From: Streptomyces formicae
Lineage (GTDB): Bacteria; Actinomycetota; Actinomycetes; Streptomycetales; Streptomycetaceae
Length of the DNA stretch: 64,000 bases
Reading direction: 5' to 3'
NCBI RefSeq assembly: GCF_022647665.1
Contig: NZ_CP071872.1
Coordinates: forward strand, 1,302,001 to 1,366,000
Below the pieces are notes generated by a model. The model was not told the DNA's origin. It did not search any database and saw only the letters and a list, made by a program, of their open reading frames with translations. Both the position numbers and the translations under genes were made by a program. Shown here one piece after another: positions 57,099 to 64,000 of the stretch; the first letter of the stretch is position 1, and each line of letters begins with the position of its first letter.

Positions 57099-59879
57099 CT
57101 AGAGCGAGCCCTTCCGCGTGAGCTGGTTGAAGCACACCCACCCCGGCAGCACCGGCAGCCACAGCGTCAGCAGCCGGTACAGCAGCACCGCAGGCGCCGC
57201 GATCTCCGCCGGCAGGCCCACGGCGATCAGGCCGAGCGTCAGGGCGCCCTCGACCGCACCGACACCGCCCGGTGTCGGCGCCGCCGATCCCAGGGCGCTG
57301 CCAGCGAGGAAGACGACGGCGATGCTGGCGTAGCTCAGCTGCTGGTTGCCGTTGTCGAAAGCCCGGATCGAGGCGTCCAGGCACATCACGAACGTGCCGC
57401 TCAGCAACAGCATCCCGCCGATGCCCGTGACCAGCTTCACCGGCCGCTGCAGCACGTCCAGCATGCGCGGCACGACACCCGCGAACAGCGACCGCAGCCG
57501 GGTCGCCACGAACTTCCGCAGGAACGGGATCGCGGTCACCACCAGCACCAGCACGGCCACGGTCAGCAGACCCGCGATGACCGTCCTCGACGGGGTCAGC
57601 GACGACGTCTTCTCCGTGCCCGTCAGATAGCCGAAGGAGAGCAGCAGCAGGATGTGCGCGCCCAGCCCGAAGAGCTGCGAGGCGCCGACGCTCGCCACCG
57701 CGAGCCCGGGGCGTACGCCGGAGCGCTGCAGGAAGCGGGTGTTGAGGGCGACCCCGCCGACCGCCGCCGGGGCGACGATCTTCACGAACGAGCTCGCGAT
57801 CTGTGCCACGACCGTCCGCAGGAAGGAGACCCGCTCCGGCACGAAGCCGAGCAGGCTCATCGCCGCCGCGACGTAGCTCAGCGAGGAGAAGAGGACCGCG
57901 GCCGCCACCCACCCCCAGTGCGCCTGGCTGACCACGGTGAGGTCGGTCCTGGTGAGCTGCGAGAGCAGGAAGTACGCGGCGAAGGCCCCGGCGATCAGAC
58001 TGACCAGGGTGCGTGGCTTGATCCGCTCCAGCCGCACCGGCTCCACCGGCGCCTGCGGCCGGATCAGCAGGACCTGCCGGCGGATCTGGGCGAGCAGATC
58101 CTCCTCGCGGGCCTCGTCCAGCGCCTCGTCCAGCGCCCGTTTCTCGGCCTGCTTCTCCGCGCGCTGCGACTTCCGGGCCGCCTTGCGGCCCTGGTCGGCC
58201 GCCCCGTCCGCAGCCGGCTCCTGGGCCTTGGCCTGCCGGGTTTCCTCGGCTGCGGACAGCACCGCCTCGCGCTCACGCTGCGAACGCTCCCGGGCGAGCC
58301 GCCGCAGCGTCGCGCGCGTGGACCGGCTGAGCGCGATCGGCTGGAGCAGCGGCAGACAGTCCGCGACCGCGTCAGGGCCCAGCACCTCGACCGCGGCCGC
58401 AACCGCCCGCTCGGCCCCCACCCGCAGTCCGAACGTGGTCAGCAGCTGTGCGATGTCCATCCGGAGGACCACGTCACCGGCCGCGATCTCACCGCCGCGC
58501 AGATCGGTCAGCACCACCTTGCCGGAACGATCCACCAGGATCGCGTCGCCCGTGAGCCTGCGGTGCGCGATACGCCGCGACTGCAGGGCCCGCACCTGCC
58601 GGAACGCGCCGAGCACCACGTCGTCCGTGATCTCCTCGTCCGGCAGCGAGTCCAGCGAGTGGCCGCCGAGGTGCTCGTACACGAGCATCACGGCGTCCGG
58701 GCCGAGCTCGGACGTGGCGATCAGCTTCGGCGCGTTGGCCCCGGCGGCGATCGCGGCGTACGCGAGCAGCGCCTCCTGCTCCAGGGCCTGGCGCAGCGAC
58801 TGGATGGAGCGCCGGGTGGTGATGGCGCGCAGCGTCAGCCGGCGCCAGACCCGGTAGAAGTAGCCCTGTGCCTGCTGCTCGCGGTCGACGACGGTGACAT
58901 CGAGCGGAGGGCCGTCCTCCAGGGTCACGAGGTAGCGGCGGCCGCGGTCCCCGTGGTCGGCCGATTCGGGCACGTCCTCGGCCCGCATCGCCGTCACCGG
59001 GCGGAAACCGACATGGCGCAGACCTGCCAGCAGGGTCTGGCCGGTCGGTCGTACGTTCGGCGAGCCGACGGCGTACAGCGTGCCGTACGCCACCGTCCAG
59101 CCGATCAGCACGGTGAGGATGATCGAGAAAGGGGTGGTGTAGCCCGCGACGAGCATCGCGAAGGCGTCGAGCAGCAGCACGCCCCACAGCGCCACGCGCC
59201 AGCGCGGGCGGCGGGCCATGCCGACGGCCGTCATATAGGCGATGACGGGGGCGAGATAGCCGTGGACGGGGTCGGTGAGCCCGCCGCCCGTCTGCGGCTG
59301 GGTCAGCGCGTCCTGGATCTGGCCGGGCGCGGCCTCGGCGACCCAGAGGTCGGTGGCGAGCGTCACACCGTGGGCGAGCACGGCCGCGAGGACGCCGTCC
59401 GCGATCCGCAGACCGTCCCGCTTGATCAGCCGCTCGATCGCGAAGGCGACCGGAACGAGCAGCACGGCGATGCTGGAGACCAGACCGGCGAGCTTGACCA
59501 GCACGTCCGGGGCCTGGCCGGTGCCCTTGGAGATGTCCGACTCGAGGCCGGTCGTGGTGCCGTGGGCGAAGGCGGCGACGCCGAGGACGACGACGACCGC
59601 CAGAATTCCGGCGAGCAGCCGCGTCAGGTCGGAGGGGCGGTGCACCCGAGCGGGGAGAAGGGGCTCGTCGCCGGAGACGCGCTCGGTGGAGGCGGAGGTG
59701 TCGGCGCCGTCGTCCTGAGCGGTGTCCTCAGCAGTCTCCTTTGAGGCGTCCTTTGTGGTGTCCTTCTCCGGGGCGGTGCCCGCTTCCGGGCGCGACTCGG
59801 GACCGGAGGTGCTCGCCCCTGCCGCAGGCTGCACGCCCCGCTCCTTCGTCGCGTCGGTCTCTTCTTGATCTCGTATCAC
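57099..59879 (-). CDS. Large membrane protein: pseudokinase plus LPG-synthase-type transmembrane domain
   Basis: The 926-residue chain starts with a Thr/Asp-rich cytoplasmic tail and about six transmembrane helices (to residue 270). A cytosolic region (about 280-520) follows the protein-kinase order but is degenerate: HRRLTGDAILVD replaces the HxDLxxxN loop and TDLRGGE the DFG. After a charged coiled coil come about seven more helices of the lysylphosphatidylglycerol synthase transmembrane (UPF0104) family, with APTPGGVGAVEGAL near the end. The orthologous family is conserved in Streptomyces next to the alkyltransferase-like gene. A flippase-like lipid function controlled by the pseudokinase is inference. 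The GTG 59879 start is tentative. Confidence 0.8.
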   Translation of the reverse strand: MIRDQEETDATKERGVQPAAGASTSGPESRPEAGTAPEKDTTKDASKETAEDTAQDDGADTSASTERVSGDEPLLPARVHRPSDLTRLLAGILAVVVVLGVAAFAHGTTTGLESDISKGTGQAPDVLVKLAGLVSSIAVLLVPVAFAIERLIKRDGLRIADGVLAAVLAHGVTLATDLWVAEAAPGQIQDALTQPQTGGGLTDPVHGYLAPVIAYMTAVGMARRPRWRVALWGVLLLDAFAMLVAGYTTPFSIILTVLIGWTVAYGTLYAVGSPNVRPTGQTLLAGLRHVGFRPVTAMRAEDVPESADHGDRGRRYLVTLEDGPPLDVTVVDREQQAQGYFYRVWRRLTLRAITTRRSIQSLRQALEQEALLAYAAIAAGANAPKLIATSELGPDAVMLVYEHLGGHSLDSLPDEEITDDVVLGAFRQVRALQSRRIAHRRLTGDAILVDRSGKVVLTDLRGGEIAAGDVVLRMDIAQLLTTFGLRVGAERAVAAAVEVLGPDAVADCLPLLQPIALSRSTRATLRRLARERSQREREAVLSAAEETRQAKAQEPAADGAADQGRKAARKSQRAEKQAEKRALDEALDEAREEDLLAQIRRQVLLIRPQAPVEPVRLERIKPRTLVSLIAGAFAAYFLLSQLTRTDLTVVSQAHWGWVAAAVLFSSLSYVAAAMSLLGFVPERVSFLRTVVAQIASSFVKIVAPAAVGGVALNTRFLQRSGVRPGLAVASVGASQLFGLGAHILLLLSFGYLTGTEKTSSLTPSRTVIAGLLTVAVLVLVVTAIPFLRKFVATRLRSLFAGVVPRMLDVLQRPVKLVTGIGGMLLLSGTFVMCLDASIRAFDNGNQQLSYASIAVVFLAGSALGSAAPTPGGVGAVEGALTLGLIAVGLPAEIAAPAVLLYRLLTLWLPVLPGWVCFNQLTRKGSL

Positions 59880-59974
59880 CAGTCACCGCCCGGATGATGG
59901 TGGCATGTCGCACTGACAGTGAGGGCCATCAGGGTGCCTGCCCGCTGTCGGTGCCATGGTGCAGGATGGGCCGG

Positions 59975-60433
59975 ATGAGCGATGAGGTGCCGGAACTGCC
60001 GGAGTACGCGGAGCGCGTCCTGGACGTCGCCGAGCGTATCCCGCCGGGCCGGGTCATGACCTACGGAGATGTGGCGGAGTGGCTCGGCGAGGGAGGACCG
60101 CGCCAGGTCGGCCGCGTCATGGCGCTGTACGGGGGCGCGGTGCCGTGGTGGCGCGTGGTCCGCGCCGACGGGGTGCTGCTGCCCGGCCACGAGCTGGGCG
60201 CGCTCGACCACTACCGCGTGGAGGGCACTCCGCTGCGGGAGGCCGCGAGGAGCGCGGAGGACCATGTGCCCCGCCTGGACATGCGGCGGGCGCGCTGGGA
60301 CGGCGGCGCGGCGGGCGCGGGGCACGCGACAGGCGACGCCGACGGGATATGCGACACCGACAGGACAGGCGACGCGCACGCGATGCGCGGCGGCGGGGAT
60401 GCGACAGGCCCGGACGCAGGAGCTCACATCTGA
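59975..60433 (+). CDS. Alkyltransferase-like protein (ATL, MGMT family)
   Basis: ATG 59975 gives 152 residues. The MGMT winged-helix part is clear: IPPGRVMTYGDVAEWLGEGGPRQVGRVMALYGGAVPWWRVVRADG. The alkyl-accepting PCHR cysteine is replaced by Trp (PWWR, Trp58), which defines ATL proteins: they bind O6-alkylguanine, bend DNA and recruit nucleotide excision repair instead of repairing directly. The last 50 residues are an Asp/Gly-rich tail of low complexity. It lies between the kinase-like membrane protein and adnA, as in M. tuberculosis (Rv3204). Confidence 0.88.
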   Translation: MSDEVPELPEYAERVLDVAERIPPGRVMTYGDVAEWLGEGGPRQVGRVMALYGGAVPWWRVVRADGVLLPGHELGALDHYRVEGTPLREAARSAEDHVPRLDMRRARWDGGAAGAGHATGDADGICDTDRTGDAHAMRGGGDATGPDAGAHI

Positions 60434-60654
60434 CAGCTTCCGCCATTCGGCGGTGCGATGGGTCGTCCGGCGCCCGTAAGGAGCACCCGGCACCGTCGGG
60501 ACCGGAGTCGCTGCGCCCGGGAAGCCGCCTGGCGTAGCGTCGTCGGGGCCCGTGCCGTCACCCGTATCGGCACCTTCGTACCCACTCGGCCCGCGCTTTC
60601 GCGCCGGCCCCGGCTCTCTCACCACAAGCACACCCCCCAGGACCGGCGATCCAC

Positions 60655-63600
60655 GTGAGTTCCTCCTCTTCCACCGGGTGTACACCGCACCGTCGGGTAC
60701 GGCAGGGGGTCCCCCCGCGCCCGCAGGGGCGCCGGGAGGGGACCCCGGGCGCGTACCGGCTGGTGCGTACCGCGCCGGGCCCGGTGGATCCCCCTCTCCT
60801 GGACGCGTCCCAGCGCGCGGTGGTTGACCATGAACGAGGACCGCTGCTCGTGCTCGCCGGGCCGGGCACCGGGAAGACGACGACGCTGGTCGAGGCGGTG
60901 GCGGCGCGGATCGCGCAGGGCGCGGATCCGGAGCGGCTGCTGGTCCTGACGTTCAGCCGCAAGGCGGCGGTCGAGCTGCGCGACCGGATGGCGCTGCGGC
61001 TGGGAGGCGCGCGAGCGCCGCAGGCGACCACCTTCCACTCGTACTGCTACGCGCTGGTCCGCGCGCACCAGGAAGCGGATCTCTTCGCCGAACCGCTGCG
61101 GCTGCTGTCGGGACCCGAGCAGGACGTGGCGGTCCGCGACCTGCTGGCCGGCCAGCTCGACCTGGAGCGCGAGGGGCGCGCGGGGGCGTGCTGGCCCAGC
61201 GAGCTCCGGGCCTGTCTCACCACGCGCGGGTTCGCGGACGAGGTACGGGCCGTCCTCGCCCGGAGCCGTGAGCTGGGCCTCGGCCCGGACGCCCTGGCGG
61301 CCTTCGCGCGGCGTACGGGGCGGCCGGACTGGCACGCGGCCGCGGCGTTCCTCGCGGAGTACTTGGACGTCCTGGACCTCCAGGGCGTCCTCGACTACGC
61401 GGAACTGGTCCACCGGGCGGCGCTGCTCGCGGAGCGGGCGGGGGCCGGCGACCGGCTCGCCGCGCGGTACGACGCGGTCTTCGTCGACGAGTACCAGGAC
61501 ACCGACCCGGCCCAGGTGCGGCTGCTGCGGGCGCTCGCCGGAGGCGGCCGGACGCTCGTCGCCTTCGGCGACCCCGACCAGTCGATCTATGCCTTCCGGG
61601 GCGCGGATGTGAACGGCATCCTCGACTTCCCCGGCGCCTTCCCGCGCGCCGACGGCCGCCCGGCCCCGGTCGCCGTCCTGACGGCGTCGCGCCGCTCGGG
61701 GGCCGCGCTGCTCGCGGCGACCCGGCTGCTCACCCAGCGCATGCCGCTCACCAGGCTGCCCGCGGAGAAGGTCCGCGCCCACCGTGAGCTGAAGGCGGTC
61801 CGCGCGGGCGGTCGCGTCGAGGTCTACACGTACCCGACGGCCTCCACCGAACTCGACAACATCGCGGACCTCCTCCGCCGCGCCCACCTGGAGGACGGTG
61901 TCCCCTGGAATGACATGGGCGTTCTCGTCCGCGCAGGCAACCGCAGCCTCCCCACGCTCCGCCGCGCTCTCACCGCCGCCGGTGTCCCCGTCGAAACGGA
62001 CGGCGACGATGTCCCCCTGCGCCACGAACCCGCGGTCACCCCCCTGCTGGCCGCCCTCAGAGCGGCCGCCATTCCACTGACGCCGGGGGGCACCGCCCCG
62101 ACGGCGCCCGCCGCACGGATCGCCGAGGACACCGGGACGCCTTCGGCACCGGGCGAGGCCGCACCGGGCGACCAGGAGGACTCCGGCACCCACGACCACC
62201 CCGACGACATTGACCGGCCTGACCACCCCGACGACCCCGACCGGCCCGACCACCTCGCCCCCGAGACCGCCCTGGCCCTCCTCACCTCACCCCTCGGAGG
62301 TATGGACACCGCCGACCTGCGCCGCCTCGGCCGGGCGCTCCGGGACGAGGAGCGGGCCGCCGGGAACAGGATCCCGCCGCCCTCGGACACCCTCATCGCC
62401 CGCGCCCTCGCCGAACCCGAGCGGCTCACGGCGCACGACCCCGCGTACGCCCGCCGCGCCCAGCACCTCGGCGTGCTGCTGCGCAAGGCGCGTGAACTCC
62501 TCGACGGCGGGGGCACCGCCGAAGAGGCCCTCTGGGAGCTCTGGAGCGGAACGTCCTGGCCACAGCGCCTCCAGCGCGCCTCCCTCCGCGGCGGCGCCGC
62601 GGGCCGCAACGCCGACCGTGACCTCGACGCCGTCTGCGCCCTGTTCGAGACCGCCGCCCGCGCCGAGGAACGCACCGGCGGCCGCGGCGCCCTCAACTTC
62701 CTGGAGGAGCTCGAGGCCCAGGACATCGCCGCCGACACCCTCACCCGCCGCAGCGCCCGCCCCGCTGCCGTACGCCTCATGACCGCCCACCGCTCCAAGG
62801 GCCTCGAATGGGGCCTCGTGGTCGTCGCCGGCGTACAGGAAGGGCTCTGGCCGGACCTGCGCCGCCGCGGCTCCCTCCTGGAAGCGGACCGCATCGGCCG
62901 CGACGGCCTCGCCGAACCGCTCACCCCCGGCGCCCTCCTCGCCGAGGAGCGCCGGCTGTTCTACGTCGCCGCCACCCGCGCCCGCGACCGCCTCGTCGTC
63001 ACCGCCGTCAAGGCACCGGCCGACGACGGCGACCAGCCCTCCCGCTTCCTCACCGAACTCGGCGCCGAGCCCCGGGACGTCACCGGCCGCCCCCGGCGCC
63101 CCCTCGCCGTCGCCCCCCTCGTCGCCGAACTCCGCGCCACCACCGTCGACCCGAACGTGTCCGAAGAGCTGCGCGACGCCGCCGCCCGGCGCCTCGCCCG
63201 CCTCGCCGCGCTCACCGACGACGAGGGCCAGCCCCTCGTCCCCGCCGCGCACCCGTACCGCTGGTGGGGGCTGAACGAACCGACCCACAACGCGGTGCCC
63301 CTCCGCGACCGCGACCTGCCCCTGGCGCTCTCCCCGAGCTCCCTGGAGAAGCTCGCCAACACCTGCGCGCTCCAGTGGTTCCTGGGGCGCGAGGTCAAGG
63401 CCGACGCCCCCGCCACCGCCGCCCAGGGCTTCGGCAACGTCGTCCACGTACTCGCCGACGAGGTCGCGGCAGGCCGCACACCAGCCGATCTCGCCGTCCT
63501 GATGGAGCGTCTCGACTCCGTCTGGGACGCGCTCGCGTTCGACGCCCCCTGGAAATCCCAGCAGGAGAAGGAGAACGCGCGCGTCGCCCTGGAACGCTTC

Positions 63601-64000
63601 CTGCGGTGGCACGTCATGGACCGCGGCGGCCGCACGCCCGCGGCCACCGAGCACGAGTTCGACGTGACCCTCGATGCAGGTCCGTACGAAGTACGGATCC
63701 GCGGTTCCATGGACCGCGTCGAGCGGGACGAGCACGGCCGCGCGTACGTCGTCGACTTCAAGACCGGCAAGGCATCCGTGAGCCGGGACGAGGTCGCCCA
63801 CCACCCCCAGCTGGCCGTCTACCAGCTCGCCGTACGCGAAGGGGCGGTCGACGACGTGTTCGACGGCAGCCGCCCCGAACCCGGCGGCGCCGAACTCGTA
63901 CAACTGCGCCAGGCCGCCCCCCAGAAGGAGGGCGGCGACGCCCTGCCGAAGATCCAGGCCCAGGAAGCCCTCGCCGGCGACTGGGTCGGCGACCTGCTCG
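60655..64000 (+). CDS. adnA: AdnA-like DNA helicase/nuclease (5-prime part, runs off window)
   Basis: GTG 60655 opens a long frame that is still open at the window end. UvrD/RecB motifs are intact: LVLAGPGTGKTTTLVEAVAA (Walker A), TFHSYCYALVRAH, VFVDEYQDTDPAQV (motif II), GDPDQSIYAFRGAD, RLMTAHRSKGLEW and FYVAATRARDRL. A C-terminal PD-(D/E)xK nuclease core shows GFGNVVHVLAD and VVDFKTGKAS (Asp-x-Lys). This is the AdnA subunit that works with AdnB (probably the next gene, outside the window) to resect DNA ends for recombination in actinobacteria. The start may need correction; no Shine-Dalgarno is strong here. Confidence 0.9.
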   Translation, partial: MSSSSSTGCTPHRRVRQGVPPRPQGRREGTPGAYRLVRTAPGPVDPPLLDASQRAVVDHERGPLLVLAGPGTGKTTTLVEAVAARIAQGADPERLLVLTFSRKAAVELRDRMALRLGGARAPQATTFHSYCYALVRAHQEADLFAEPLRLLSGPEQDVAVRDLLAGQLDLEREGRAGACWPSELRACLTTRGFADEVRAVLARSRELGLGPDALAAFARRTGRPDWHAAAAFLAEYLDVLDLQGVLDYAELVHRAALLAERAGAGDRLAARYDAVFVDEYQDTDPAQVRLLRALAGGGRTLVAFGDPDQSIYAFRGADVNGILDFPGAFPRADGRPAPVAVLTASRRSGAALLAATRLLTQRMPLTRLPAEKVRAHRELKAVRAGGRVEVYTYPTASTELDNIADLLRRAHLEDGVPWNDMGVLVRAGNRSLPTLRRALTAAGVPVETDGDDVPLRHEPAVTPLLAALRAAAIPLTPGGTAPTAPAARIAEDTGTPSAPGEAAPGDQEDSGTHDHPDDIDRPDHPDDPDRPDHLAPETALALLTSPLGGMDTADLRRLGRALRDEERAAGNRIPPPSDTLIARALAEPERLTAHDPAYARRAQHLGVLLRKARELLDGGGTAEEALWELWSGTSWPQRLQRASLRGGAAGRNADRDLDAVCALFETAARAEERTGGRGALNFLEELEAQDIAADTLTRRSARPAAVRLMTAHRSKGLEWGLVVVAGVQEGLWPDLRRRGSLLEADRIGRDGLAEPLTPGALLAEERRLFYVAATRARDRLVVTAVKAPADDGDQPSRFLTELGAEPRDVTGRPRRPLAVAPLVAELRATTVDPNVSEELRDAAARRLARLAALTDDEGQPLVPAAHPYRWWGLNEPTHNAVPLRDRDLPLALSPSSLEKLANTCALQWFLGREVKADAPATAAQGFGNVVHVLADEVAAGRTPADLAVLMERLDSVWDALAFDAPWKSQQEKENARVALERFLRWHVMDRGGRTPAATEHEFDVTLDAGPYEVRIRGSMDRVERDEHGRAYVVDFKTGKASVSRDEVAHHPQLAVYQLAVREGAVDDVFDGSRPEPGGAELVQLRQAAPQKEGGDALPKIQAQEALAGDWVGDLL

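Noticed and set aside
60619..62253. Minus-strand open frame opposite adnA
   Set aside because: It lies entirely against the helicase motifs of the plus-strand gene that runs to the window end.

Overview
This is a chromosomal window from a high-GC actinomycete, almost certainly a Streptomyces. The evidence is GC-rich third codon positions, frequent GTG starts, start-stop overlaps of the ATGA/GTGA type, and many Pro/Gly/Ala-rich low-complexity linkers. Gene content and order also match two stretches of actinobacterial core genome. The first (about 1-26700) follows the Mycobacterium tuberculosis order mshB ... fdxC-dapC ... dapE ... folP2 ... tagA ... DUF3117 ... O-methyltransferase / sigE-rseA-htrA-tatB ... 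mrp, MgtE-N and corA. The second (about 34000-64000) follows the rhlE / ferritin-like / DUF3107 / TetR / DUF3152 / moeZ / alkyltransferase-like / adnA order. These synteny statements come from memory of those genomes; no search was run. No rRNA, tRNA, CRISPR array, prophage or complete insertion sequence was recognised.

Layout. 1-5230: end of mshB (mycothiol), a small membrane protein, a large membrane-anchored PG_binding_4 protein, then a SirB1-like transglutaminase fold and an acetyltransferase on the minus strand. 5368-10093: seven-iron ferredoxin fdxA and the lysine/meso-DAP genes dapC and dapE, with two secreted or surface proteins between them. 10214-14637: LOG-like protein, folP2-like protein, a 199-bp MITE-like insertion, a DivIVA-domain membrane protein coupled to tag, an enoyl-CoA hydratase and DUF3117. 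14746-19541: O-methyltransferase diverging from an envelope-stress unit made of an ECF sigma factor, a zinc anti-sigma factor, an HtrA protease and TatB. 20453-26688: Mrp Fe-S carrier, DUF1003 and MgtE-N/CBS proteins, a lipoprotein, a seven-copy 52-bp repeat array and CorA.

27116-33888: SUFU-domain protein, an MFS exporter with a strong operator-like promoter, DUF6758, PHP phosphoesterase, MarC, a conserved 50-aa protein, a NYN ribonuclease-like protein and a hydrolase. 34062-41439: the second core block, from the DEAD-box helicase (probable CTG start) to a DUF3152 protein with an exact metzincin zinc motif. 41501-47174: a peptide/nickel-type ABC importer operon preceded by a strong promoter and a leaderless 31-codon upstream ORF.

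47369-52268 is the most interesting part. It is a compact, overlapping gene set containing a PelF-like (DUF3492) glycosyltransferase, a polytopic membrane protein, a 17-codon coupling ORF, an NAD-dependent epimerase and a spherulin-4/GH135-like protein. I read it as an exopolysaccharide locus related to Pel or galactosaminogalactan systems, which I do not recognise as characterised. 52332-64000: moeZ, two paralogous secreted S33 peptidases, a large membrane protein with a degenerate kinase-like domain and an LPG-synthase-type flippase domain, an alkyltransferase-like DNA-repair protein, and the start of adnA, cut by the window end.
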